From Scedosporium boydii (Eukaryota; Ascomycota; Sordariomycetes; Microascales; Microascaceae), in contig NJFT01000335.1 in assembly GCA_002221725.1 (NCBI GenBank), forward strand, positions 1 through 32,783: DNA of 32,783 nt. Direction: 5' to 3'. Numbering within the stretch: position 1 is the first letter of the stretch; each line of letters opens with the position of its first letter. Made by a program: the position numbers and the translations under genes. Of the stretch, positions 11,212-20,846 are shown piece by piece. The notes below the pieces were generated by a model. It was not told the origin of the DNA and searched no databases. It saw only the letters and a program-made list of their open reading frames with translations.

Positions 11212-14200
11212 CTATGACTCTTGAGGCTCGCCATTCTGTGACTGGATGCCAAGTGTATCAAATCCTTCTTGCCATGGGGCTACAAGAATGTGGGCGTATC
11301 CGCGCCCTTCTTTGCACTGATCTTTATACCACCGCATTGTGGGTTCAAATCTGAAAGGGAACGCACCGTCATCCCGAGTGAAGCCGCGCTTCCTAGCCTC
11401 GGAGGCGGCTCCATAGAGGATGTTGTTGTTATATGGAGATGGGTCGCCAGTTCGGTCTCCTGGTGGTGGAGGGAATACGATAGCCGGATGATCTCGGGGG
11501 TATTTTTCTTCCTCAGTTGAGGCCCAGGATGCAGGAGATTCCACGTCTAGAATTACCCGTCTGTATCCAGCCCGCTCCAGTTGTTGTGACGTAGCGGGAA
11601 CCTCTTTCTTTAAGTTGGTTAACACGCTATCAAGAAACTCCAACGTCGCATCCATGGGGTGGAGATCGGCATCAATGAGCGGATCAAGTGGAAACCCTCC
11701 CAACCAGACGGCTCCGAGTCTCGAGCCCGGATTCTTCTTCGATGTTTCTTGCCTGACGAACCGGATGAGATCTTGCTGGGCGTCAGAGAGGCCACTCTCT
11801 GTCGGTTTTTGTCCAAGCGGGAACCTAACGATGGCGAAGAAATCCCAGATGATGAGGTCAACCTCATCGCTCCCATCAATCTTCTCCCCTGAAACAAACT
11901 TATGCGGATTACTGGGCCGGTAAAATGCAAGCCACGGAAGCTGCGGCAGGAACTCGGTGGGATGTTGCCCTGATCTGACGGTATCCCAACCCCTCACAGC
12001 GGTATAAAACAATCCACCGTATACACATTTTCGTCCGGAAGGATCGAATGGTCGTAGGTAATCAAACCACGCGGTGAAGGTATGATGCTTCGCACCGCGT
12101 GACCCAGAATAGTCCAAGCATGAATCGTGGAAGGCCACAGGGAACTTGTACATGATTAAGAAGCTGGAACCACGCCTAATCAGCCCCTCAACATAATCCG
12201 TAATAGATTGACTGGAGTCGGTATTCAACAGTCGACTCGGGAAAGGAAAAGACTTTTGCAACACCCTCGCCGTGGCGTCCGCGTTCGACTCCATTACCAA
12301 GCCATCGGGCCAGCTCGAGTCAAGAACCAACTCCAGTTTGTAGTTTGGGAAACGAGCCATTATTTTGCATCCAGTCTCCCCTTGAATGTCTTCTTCACTG
12401 GTGCCAATGACGACAAATCGGCGATATTCCTCAGCGACGGTGACCGACCACCACGCAAACCAATCCACGAGGCTCTGCTCGTCGTTCGAGACAATAGATT
12501 CCGGCGCAAAGATAACCGGGGAAAGACACTCATCCATGAGACCAGCCTCATCTGTCGCCTCGGAAACAAGATGATTGAGTTTCTCCAATAGCCTGAACCA
12601 GACGGAGCAACTCTCGTCCGGTTTATCTTCGAAAGTTGGTATAACACCCGAGGTCTCTGCACTTTGAAGCGCCCTTTGGCTTGCAATGTCACGAACATAT
12701 TGCTCGACGTCGCTCGCTAGGACGAGTTTGGTGAAACGAGATTGGCGGCCGAGAACCTTGGTGGTGTACCATTTCAGAAGTTCATATGCTCGGCGTGGTT
12801 GGGTTAGAAGGAAACTCGATGTCACTAGGATTGCCCTGCCCCCAGGGAAGATACGACTTAGCGTCGCGTCGGCACTTATTGCCACCATACCAGGCTTGAT
12901 GCTCTCGCGAGGGTTAGGACCTGGGCGAAGTAGCATAGTCCCGGAAAAGGACCAGAAAGTGAAGCAATGATCTCCCCGACGAAGCATATCCCAGATTCCC
13001 GGCATGCGACGTACTATGTACATGCTCGGCTCATGGAAAATTATGGTGCCGACACTAGCGCTCCGACACATCGCCTTCCAGGCTCCGTGAACTGAGGACA
13101 AGTAGATTCTACTGTCAGGGTCGCGAAGCTTCAGACAAATTGACAACTCCCGAAGAATATTGTCTTCCGTTGGCGACGCGACCAAAAAGAAGGCATGCTG
13201 TGCTTTCTCAATGCTTCCCTGGCCTACGGCATTCGGTTTCGCAGGTTTTTCCGTTTCCTTTCCATCCGTTTTCTCCTCGACCTTTTCAGTCTCTGTGTTC
13301 TTCATTGCTGTCGGCAGCAATGAGGAGTATTCGCGCCCAAGGATGTGCTCGAAAACAGCATGCCCACTGATGGAACCATCATTCTCAGCCAATGTTTCAG
13401 AGATATCACCACACGGAGAAAGCATTTGGTCTCCTTCCACCCGCTTGGCATACATTAAGTGACGCATTAGGCACCCAGGTGTGGTATCGGAGGAGGCTTT
13501 GAATATGGGATCCTTCCACATGTCACATCCATTCGGATAAAGGATGATAATGTACTTCTCATACTCACAAACCACACCACGCGAGCCGGTCTCCAGTTGC
13601 TTTGATAGTGTGCTGAGTGCATTGGAGGCTTTCTCTGTTGTGACACAACCGGAAGCCAGGTGCCCCCCAATCAAGTCTGGCATCAGAGCCGCAAGATCTT
13701 GTAGCGTGAAAAAATGGGTGAAGTGAATAGGACCTCCACCAGTGAGATGAACATACCAGCCCTCGGTTGGGATGTCGGGAATGCCATCAAACAGTACCTC
13801 GAACTCGCCCAAGCCACTCCCGCCAAGGGAAATCATTTTTATGATCCGAGTTTTCTGGTGTACAGGCGGGGGAGGGCTATTCCTGGGAATAAATTGAGCC
13901 TCTTCATCGTCCATAACCGCAGGCTCCGCAGTATAGGGAGCATCCATTATAGGCTCGCTAGTGCCATGAGCAACGGATTCGACCTCGGCGAATCGAACCG
14001 ATTTCTTCTTTTGTTTCTTTCTCGGTTCCGGGCCACCATCTGCACCTTCCACTGATTCGCGCGTTGATTTCCTCGCACTTTTCCTCCCGGGCTCCCTAGA
14101 CTCACTCTCTGATTCCGGCTTCTGGATAGGCTTAGAGTGCTGAGCCGTATCAGTGATGCGAAACAGGCCACTAGGTAAAGTATCGGGAGCACGGTCCGAC

Positions 14201-15384
14201 CCGTCACGAATCCTTTTGAACGCAATGTTCTGGATGCGCATTTTAGTGAAGTGCTTTTGGCCTTTGGTCGGATCGACGAGCGCATCCTTAAGGCGCCGTC
14301 TTTGTTTCCGAACGATGCCAGTCACGAAGATGTTCGCACCAGCCCCGAGTGAGCCCTTAGCGACCGTGGTTCTTCTGGCAGCGAGTCTCGACGATCCTTG
14401 GGAGGAGGAAGCGGTTTGCTGCGGTGCCGCAGGGTTGCGGCTCGTGGGCCCGGATGCACCAGAAACTGTCCTGGAATTCTTGCTTGGATGACCGGATTGC
14501 AAGAGGCTCCCAGCTCGAGCGGGCGTTGCCACATTTGCCCGAGTAGTCGTGCTGGAGGATCCACTCACTTTACTCGCGGTCCGGCGAAGGAGAGCTTCTT
14601 GCTTCCGAGGAGCCGGGGCCTGCTTCGTTGAGTCGGAATCTCGACGTGGCGCTTTTGGACGGCTTTGAGGCGCGCCGGTGGCTCCACTAGATCGAATAGG
14701 TCTCGAAGGATCCTCACGCTGGCTAGTTCCGGGAGGCGCATCCGAGGTGTTAGGATTATCAGGCTTTACGCGACCTTTGGGGGGCAAAGCTGCCTTCTCG
14801 GGATCCTTTTCAGCAACCGGGCGAGGTCGAGACAGAATTCTCTCGTCTATCTCGTCGCTATAGCTATCATCGCTATCGCTCAGAAGCCCACGCGCTCCAA
14901 AGCCGGGGACATCGATGTCCCCCTGAGCAGCTACCTCCTTGAGCTGTCGTCGCAGCTCCGGAAGCGTTGATGTCAGGGGTCGGCCCAAAGCAATACGTCT
15001 GGCGTTCCGTAGTTCGGCTCGGCCAATCCTTTCTTTGAGGTATTGAACCTTGGAATTGAACCATGATTCGACATCAAAGGGCTCCTTCTCCCCTTTCTCA
15101 ACGGCTGCTTTATTCTCAGCCCATGCCTCCAGGGTGTCCGGCTCAAGATGCTCCTTCGGCTCCCAACTTGCCTCATGGAGAGGAAAACCGGTCCACAGAA
15201 TCAAATAGTGGGGCTCTCCATGTTCCTCCACGGGCATCTCCGCGAGGACATCCTCAACGGTCCAGAGCATATCGTCGTCATTTTGCTCCTCGATTGTGGT
15301 ATCGGAAGAGAAACCAAGGTCTTCCACCAAGGCTGGCGCATGCTCCTGGCCTAAGCCCTTTTTTGAGCCATGGGGGGGTGCCAT
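11212..15384 (-). CDS. Large chromodomain protein, Chp1-like (1390 aa)
   Basis: The gene is one uninterrupted exon. The N-terminal chromodomain spans about residues 39-105: WTVEDVLAEMP, then HYLILWTGFPLHEASWEP. The aromatic-cage positions that bind methylated lysine, normally H3K9me, appear intact (W41, W64, F67). After a basic helix (109-135), residues 165-345 are Ser/Pro/Arg-rich and disordered. A more ordered block at 348-410 contains ANIFVTGIVRKQRRRLKDAL. A KKKSVRFAEVE motif sits at 459-469. Residues 515-618 (KMISLGGSGLGEFEVLFDGI to YEKYIIILYP) have the rhythm of a SPOC-like fold, followed by about 770 residues of folded-looking sequence. Fission-yeast Chp1, the RITS subunit that brings RNAi to heterochromatin, has a chromodomain, then SPOC-like and PIN domains, so Chp1-like is the best guess. 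Neurospora CDP-2 or an unrelated chromodomain protein are alternatives. It lacks a chromoshadow domain that I can recognise. The C-terminus may extend past the TAG (see 10570-11211). Confidence 0.85.
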   Translation of the reverse strand: MAPPHGSKKGLGQEHAPALVEDLGFSSDTTIEEQNDDDMLWTVEDVLAEMPVEEHGEPHYLILWTGFPLHEASWEPKEHLEPDTLEAWAENKAAVEKGEKEPFDVESWFNSKVQYLKERIGRAELRNARRIALGRPLTSTLPELRRQLKEVAAQGDIDVPGFGARGLLSDSDDSYSDEIDERILSRPRPVAEKDPEKAALPPKGRVKPDNPNTSDAPPGTSQREDPSRPIRSSGATGAPQSRPKAPRRDSDSTKQAPAPRKQEALLRRTASKVSGSSSTTTRANVATPARAGSLLQSGHPSKNSRTVSGASGPTSRNPAAPQQTASSSQGSSRLAARRTTVAKGSLGAGANIFVTGIVRKQRRRLKDALVDPTKGQKHFTKMRIQNIAFKRIRDGSDRAPDTLPSGLFRITDTAQHSKPIQKPESESESREPGRKSARKSTRESVEGADGGPEPRKKQKKKSVRFAEVESVAHGTSEPIMDAPYTAEPAVMDDEEAQFIPRNSPPPPVHQKTRIIKMISLGGSGLGEFEVLFDGIPDIPTEGWYVHLTGGGPIHFTHFFTLQDLAALMPDLIGGHLASGCVTTEKASNALSTLSKQLETGSRGVVCEYEKYIIILYPNGCDMWKDPIFKASSDTTPGCLMRHLMYAKRVEGDQMLSPCGDISETLAENDGSISGHAVFEHILGREYSSLLPTAMKNTETEKVEEKTDGKETEKPAKPNAVGQGSIEKAQHAFFLVASPTEDNILRELSICLKLRDPDSRIYLSSVHGAWKAMCRSASVGTIIFHEPSMYIVRRMPGIWDMLRRGDHCFTFWSFSGTMLLRPGPNPRESIKPGMVAISADATLSRIFPGGRAILVTSSFLLTQPRRAYELLKWYTTKVLGRQSRFTKLVLASDVEQYVRDIASQRALQSAETSGVIPTFEDKPDESCSVWFRLLEKLNHLVSEATDEAGLMDECLSPVIFAPESIVSNDEQSLVDWFAWWSVTVAEEYRRFVVIGTSEEDIQGETGCKIMARFPNYKLELVLDSSWPDGLVMESNADATARVLQKSFPFPSRLLNTDSSQSITDYVEGLIRRGSSFLIMYKFPVAFHDSCLDYSGSRGAKHHTFTAWFDYLRPFDPSGRKCVYGGLFYTAVRGWDTVRSGQHPTEFLPQLPWLAFYRPSNPHKFVSGEKIDGSDEVDLIIWDFFAIVRFPLGQKPTESGLSDAQQDLIRFVRQETSKKNPGSRLGAVWLGGFPLDPLIDADLHPMDATLEFLDSVLTNLKKEVPATSQQLERAGYRRVILDVESPASWASTEEEKYPRDHPAIVFPPPPGDRTGDPSPYNNNILYGAASEARKRGFTRDDGAFPFRFEPTMRWYKDQCKEGRGYAHILVAPWQEGFDTLGIQSQNGEPQES

Positions 15385-15483
15385 GTCGGAAAGAAGGAAG
15401 GCGAGCCAGTGCCTGAGTATAAGGGCAGTGCTGGCAGCCTTCCTGAGAGGAAACCGAATGCAATTACCTGGCTCGGCTTGCAG

Positions 15484-15529
15484 GGATTATGTCTGGGTGT
15501 ATAGTAGGATTATGTCTGGGTGTATAGTA
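15484..15529. repeat. Perfect 23-bp tandem duplication
   Basis: The unit runs 15484-15506 and is copied exactly at 15507-15529 (starting GGATTATGTCTGGGTGTATA). It lies 100-145 bp upstream of the chromodomain start codon, so probably within its leader or promoter. The exact identity suggests a recent slippage event. Confidence 0.92.
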
Positions 15530-15956
15530 GTGGGATGAGCAACTGAGATTGGTGAAGAGGACTGAAGAGATGGTGTTTCTAGAATGAGAAAGGGGAAGAG
15601 TTGATACTAGAGAAACTCAAGGGATGGGCAGGATCAAATGAAAGAAGCCTCGCGCTTTGCGGCAGACCCAGAGGATTGGTAAACAGCCCTACAATAGCCT
15701 TGTTGTTCCCCACCCCTCAGCTCCTCCCTCCTTGAAATGTCCTAGCTAGGTCAGGGCAGGTTGGCGGCAAGACAGGCAAGATGAAGCTGAAGAAGATGCA
15801 AGAGTGAGTGCTTGGAGCACATCTAGTGCTGGGCACCCGATGGACAGAGAGTGAGAGAGTGAACGATATCTTAGGTTCAAGTCAAGGAGCATGTCAAAGA
15901 CCAAGTGACGGAGCAAGTAGGGCAAATGTGAAGAAAGAGAGTGAAAATGAAAACAT

Positions 15957-15962
15957 CACGTG
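15957..15962. promoter_or_regulatory. E-box CACGTG, copy 1
   Basis: This palindromic CACGTG sits in the first copy of the 104-bp duplication. Its flanks (CATCACGTGTCCCACAT) are unchanged in the second copy although the rest has diverged. CACGTG is the core site of bHLH factors of the Pho4, Cbf1 and SREBP classes in fungi. It lies about 575 bp upstream of the chromodomain start and 1.5 kb from YPT3. Binding is inferred only. Confidence 0.45.
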
Positions 15963-16060
15963 TCCCACATAATATGAAAGCTGGTTGAGGAGAGAGGATT
16001 ATATTATAAGATGAACAAGGTAAGGGGGAGAAGGAGGGACTGAGCAGAAAATGAAACCAT

Positions 16061-16066
16061 CACGTG
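16061..16066. promoter_or_regulatory. E-box CACGTG, copy 2
   Basis: This is the second CACGTG, exactly 104 bp from the first and within the same 17-bp conserved block. The pair is what makes a regulatory reading more plausible than a single chance hexamer. Confidence 0.45.
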
Positions 16067-17461
16067 TCCCACATCCTATGAACAAAGGCTGGTTGAGGAG
16101 AGTGAATGGATTATATTATAAGTTGAACAAGGGGAAGAGAAGGAACAGAGCAGAAGGAAGGTTGGATGGGTTGAGGAGAACAAGGACACAAGTCTGTTTG
16201 TGGTATTATCGCGCCTTCCTTGGATATGGGACAATGAAGCTTCAAGTTTCGTCTTAACGAAAATGCTGATTCAGCAGACAGCTCAGAGGCCTTGGTGTTG
16301 ATGGCGATACAAGAGGATTCTATGGAGTTTTCCGGTCTTGTTTCCCGGTAGGCGGTAGCGGATGATATTACCTCGAGGATACTCCAAGATGTCCAGGCTC
16401 GAATTCTGGTGTATAGGTTAAAAGTCCATTGGTTCTCACATTATTGGCGGCGCTGTTAGCCTCCATCGATGAAGACTGGCGCAGATTTAGGATGGCGGAA
16501 ATCAATGCGACTGGTGCAGGCTCTACAGCCTGGCTACTCAATTGATTCTTCAGGAAAGCTAACAATTAAAGCCCAAAGGTACCAGCTCACATCATTGATA
16601 CTTCGGATTAAGTCACTTTCTACACAGGTACAGGGATGTAATAGTTCTAGAAAGTGGGCTCATGAAACACTGTTAGAATCACTGGAATGTCGAGTTCCCA
16701 GGTGGATGATGCAAAATAGAAAACTAGAAAATATTAGATTCTTCCAACCCGATGGTACTGTTGAATGGTTTGTTTCAAACCGCGGCGTCGTGCATGTAAG
16801 ACGATAATATTGACTTTCTAGCTTAATTCTGCTGCCTGGTGTCGATTGTGGAAGGCTCTCGACATCGAGCTCTGGTGCCCGTGTGGGATTGGCAGTTACA
16901 GAGGACCAACACAGTACAGTGACCTCCGAAGTGGGCGAGAGGCAATGTGGATTTGGCGGATGATGGACAGGATGCAATTGTGGCCTAGGGTGGCCATGGC
17001 GGCCAGCGTTCATTCAAGATTGACCCAGACGGGTACTAGTAAACTGGTACTGGGTACAAAAGGGGCGGGCCAGGTACATGTACTTTGTATCTCTTGACTG
17101 TGGCCCTCGTCCACTCCCAATTCACTATTCTTTCCACACAAATAGCGAACAAAGGGACCACGCCAAAGGTACCTTGACCTAGTCTAGGCTACTGTGTAAT
17201 GTTCAACGTTGTTGTGTCTTGGTTGTGCATTGATTGTGTGTGCCTGAGCCTGACTGGACCATTCCACTGCAGGCAAAGACTTGGACTGCACTGTCCATTT
17301 GATGTCTCCTCGATTTCAGAGTTGGAGCCATCTGAACAGAGCCGCGCCCTCCACTTCGACTGTCCAACTCACTCCTGAATACAACTCACACCTGCGCTCG
17401 CATTCCGTAGCCAGCCTCATTTTCCCCAGACTAGTTGCCATCCAGCTCCAAATCGCCCATC

Positions 17462-18505
<1,044 letters not shown>

Positions 18506-19495
18506 AGTCAATTCCTTTGCTGGGTTTGTTGGGCTACGGGTAGGCTGTTTCTGATGCATGGGCATCTTTATACGTCTGGACATGTAACGAGGCGTGAGAT
18601 TGGAAGGGGGATTACGCACAACGGACATCATTTAGGGGCTTTTTCTTTATTGTGACTGGAGTCTTGCAGTTGTTCTTAATTTCTCTTATCACCCTGACGT
18701 CCCTCCGTCCCTTCGTCCCTACTTGTGTCCTTGGCTCTCCGATTTACGCGCGTGCTGGCGCGAATGCATTCCTTTTTCCAGGCTAGCGCCCGGAGAGAAC
18801 GCTGATAACCTTGGCCTCGTGTAGGATTTGTACTCAACCGCTCCTGCCCAGCGCCGGCGATGTTGGTCTGCTTTCTAGCCGACAAGGGGTGCGCTGTCGA
18901 GCACCGCAGGTGGATACCCTATATACTCTAGCTATCATGGTGTACGGGCGGCTCTGATGGGAAAGCTCTTAGCCTTCGGATGTCACTCCATCTACGATCC
19001 TGCAGACTGGGAAACTGCTCAGTGAAAACTGAACACACCCTTGCCATCATCCTCCAGCACATCTTCGAATTGTTGCAGAGTCCTTGTAGTCGGTGCCTTC
19101 CCACCAATGGCACATCATCACGGGCATTCCTTTCGGCGTAAACAATACTCACCTGAGACTAGATGTCGCAACCACAGAATTGTCTACCAAAAAAAGTGCC
19201 ACATCCTTTATCGCAATCTTCGCGGAGAGGGGAACCCCACGTTTCATAACACCAGGCTGCTCTGTTTGTAATGTCTCAAGTACTCTTTTTCCGGTAATGA
19301 ATGATCATCCGGATAGATAACAATCGTCCGAAGGAAGAATATTTCGGGAAATCCTCTTTCTTCCCTCTAGTCTTGGAAGGACTGGAAGGAAGAAACAGTG
19401 AAACGACACATCAAATTTCACCAGAGCACGAGGTCCCGAAAAGGCGGGGTGGTGCTCCAAGACCCTGGAGCTCATTTAATGAGGTGCCAGATTGA

Positions 19496-19509
19496 GGTAC
19501 CTGGTACCT
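19496..19509. promoter_or_regulatory. Paired GGTACC palindromes upstream of BRX1
   Basis: Two GGTACC palindromes lie almost head to tail (AGGTACCTGGTACCT) about 175 bp before the BRX1 start. Similar AGTACCT pairs occur at 27697-27722, before the RD/RE/RS-protein gene. No binding factor is assigned. Confidence 0.35.
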
Positions 19510-19542
19510 AAGTCAGCGCACGAGGGTTGTCGCACGGTCACC

Positions 19543-19559
19543 GATAAGGAACGCTTATC
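19543..19559. promoter_or_regulatory. Inverted repeat GATAAG-N5-CTTATC
   Basis: GATAAG at 19543-19548 and its reverse complement CTTATC at 19554-19559 form a perfect 6-bp dyad with a 5-bp spacer. HGATAR is the site of fungal GATA factors (AreA/NIT2, SRE types), and closely paired sites are often functional. It is about 120 bp upstream of BRX1. Confidence 0.45.
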
Positions 19560-19582
19560 AATGGAGGGACGAAAAAAAAATT

Positions 19583-19591
19583 AAAATTTTT
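19583..19591. promoter_or_regulatory. RRPE-like element AAAATTTTT
   Basis: AAAATTTTT is the reverse complement of AAAAATTTT, the core of the ribosomal RNA processing element found before yeast ribosome-biogenesis genes and bound by Stb3. It lies about 90 bp upstream of the start of BRX1, itself a ribosome-biogenesis gene. I did not find the companion PAC motif. Confidence 0.5.
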
Positions 19592-19679
19592 GGAGCCAGC
19601 CTTCCTGGAGCGAATCCGACACCAGCTTTTCGCAACATCACGAAGACCATCCTTTTCTAGACGACGAAATCGAACGAAA

Positions 19680-20134
19680 ATGGCGACTGTGTACAAATCC
19701 ATATCGAAAACAAATGGGGAGAAGTCAGAGGGTCAGAATGGAGTTAGAAAAAATAAGCAGAGGGTATTGATTCTCTCTTCAAGAGGTGTTACATACAGGT
19801 AGGCTGTATCAGCTTGGTGCTTCCCACCAAACCCCCATCCACCGACTGTTCGCAATGCTAACTAGGTTCATTCTGCATCTCCTAGGCACCGGCACCTATT
19901 GAACGATCTGGCATCCATGCTTCCCCATGGCCGCAAAGACTCCAAGTTCGATTCCAAGTCGAAGCTGTACCAACTCAACGAGCTTGCCGAACTCTACAAC
20001 TGCAACAATGTCCTCTTCTTCGAAGCGCGAAAGGCGCAGGATTTATACATGTGGATGAGCAAGGTTCCTAATGGTCCTACCGTCAAATTCCACGTTCAAA
20101 ACCGTGAGTTTACATCGAGCCGTTCGTCATAAAG

Positions 20135-20182
<48 letters not shown>

Positions 20183-20846
20183 GAAAACAAAAAGGAAACA
20201 GGAAACGACCAATGTCAGAACAAAATCTAACGCCTATTCTGCCTGAACAGTCCACACCATGGAAGAACTACACTTCACTGGAAACTGCCTCAAGGGCTCA
20301 CGACCTATTCTCTCCTTCGACGCCGCCTTTGACCAAGACCCCTACCTCCAAGTCATTCGCGAACTCTTCCTCCACACCTTCGGCGTCCCGCAAGGCGCGC
20401 GGAAATCCAAGCCCTTCATAGACCATGTCCTCGGCTTCACATACCTCGACGGCAAGATTTGGGTGCGAAACTACCAAATCAACGAAGTCGACGCTACAGA
20501 AACTCCCAAGGAGGGTGAGGAGGCCGAAGAGGACAAGAAGCAGAAGAAGCACAAGGTCGGCAGCAAAGACACAGACATTAGCCTGGTGGAAATTGGCCCA
20601 CGGTTCGTCTTGACGCCAATTGTGATACAAGAAGGTTCGTTCGGTGGGCCGTTGATCTACGAGAACAAGGAGTTCGTATCGCCCAACCAGGTCAGGTCGG
20701 ATTTGAGGAGGCAGAAGATGGTGAAGCACTCTGCGAGGGCGGAACAGGTGGTGGAGAGGCAGGCGAAGAAGCGGGATCTGGGATTACGATCAGATAGCCG
20801 ACAGAAGGCCAAGGATGAACTCGACACGAAGATGCTCTTCGCTTAG
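19680..20846 (+). CDS. BRX1: Ribosome biogenesis protein Brx1 (Brix domain), 310 aa
   Basis: Three exons: 19680-19798, 19886-20103 and 20251-20846 (933 nt in frame). The chosen ATG gives MATVYKSISK; an upstream in-frame start at 19590 would add a basic leader not expected for the family. The Brix domain starts with QRVLILSSRGVTYR, joined by the first splice to HRHLLNDLASMLPHGRKDSK. It continues with CNNVLFFEARKAQDLYMWMS, and the second splice gives VKFHVQNLHTMEELHFTGNC. The RPILSFD, LGFTYLDGKIWVRNYQI and EIGPRFVLTPIVIQEGSFGG segments are classic for Brx1. A Lys/Glu-rich insert lies near residues 203-225, and the C-terminal helix is basic. Brx1 works in the nucleolus in early 60S pre-ribosome assembly, paired with Ebp2. 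Intron 2 carries a GA microsatellite. Confidence 0.96.
20141..20175. repeat. (AG)n microsatellite in BRX1 intron 2
   Basis: About 17 AG dinucleotides follow an A-rich stretch, beginning 38 nt inside the intron. It is far enough from the donor and from the CAG acceptor at 20250 not to break splicing. Length variation between strains is likely. Confidence 0.92.

Larger units (their letters stand above)
15943..16154. repeat. Diverged 104-bp tandem duplication carrying CACGTG
   Basis: Two consecutive copies, about 15943-16047 and 16048-16154, align through AAAATGAAA, CATCACGTGTCCCACAT, CTGGTTGAGGAGAG, GGATTATATTATAAG, TGAACAAGG and GAGCAG, with scattered substitutions and small indels between them. 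A weaker fragment of a third copy (GGTTGAGGAGAACAAGG) follows near 16168. Part of the repeat is the E-box palindrome, listed separately. It is too short to be a transposon and has no terminal repeats. Confidence 0.88.
15385..17461. other. Divergent intergenic region between the chromodomain gene and YPT3
   Basis: Both promoters should lie in this 2.1 kb. It contains a perfect 23-bp tandem duplication (15484-15529) and a diverged 104-bp tandem duplication (15943-16154), listed separately. The purine-rich plus strand from 15780 to 16160 is pyrimidine-rich on the chromodomain sense strand, as expected for a leader or promoter of that gene. Several GGTAC-type sites occur at 16577, 17034-17090 and 17164. 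The open frame 16469-16807 is not supported by any recognisable content. Confidence 0.55.
18506..19679. other. Intergenic region between YPT3 and BRX1
   Basis: It holds the YPT3 3' end and the BRX1 promoter. Open frames here (18676-18885, 18928-19152 on minus, 19041-19320 on plus) are short and unrecognised. The last 190 bp contain paired GGTACC sites, a GATA-type inverted repeat and an AT-rich RRPE-like element, listed separately. Confidence 0.6.

Noticed and set aside
10695..11261. 188-codon minus-strand frame overlapping the chromodomain extension
   Set aside because: It lies in a different frame from the chromodomain ORF and overlaps its last codons. Its Arg-rich content is what a shifted reading of the Lys/Asn/Pro-coding extension produces.
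16393..16409. tRNA T-arm-like hairpin (CCAGG, loop CTCGAAT, TCTGG)
   Set aside because: No matching acceptor stem, anticodon arm or A box is found at the right distance upstream, and the first T of the loop is C.
16469..16807. 112-codon plus-strand frame upstream of YPT3
   Set aside because: No recognisable domain and no intron that links it to a neighbour. A minus-strand frame (16660-17013) overlaps it.
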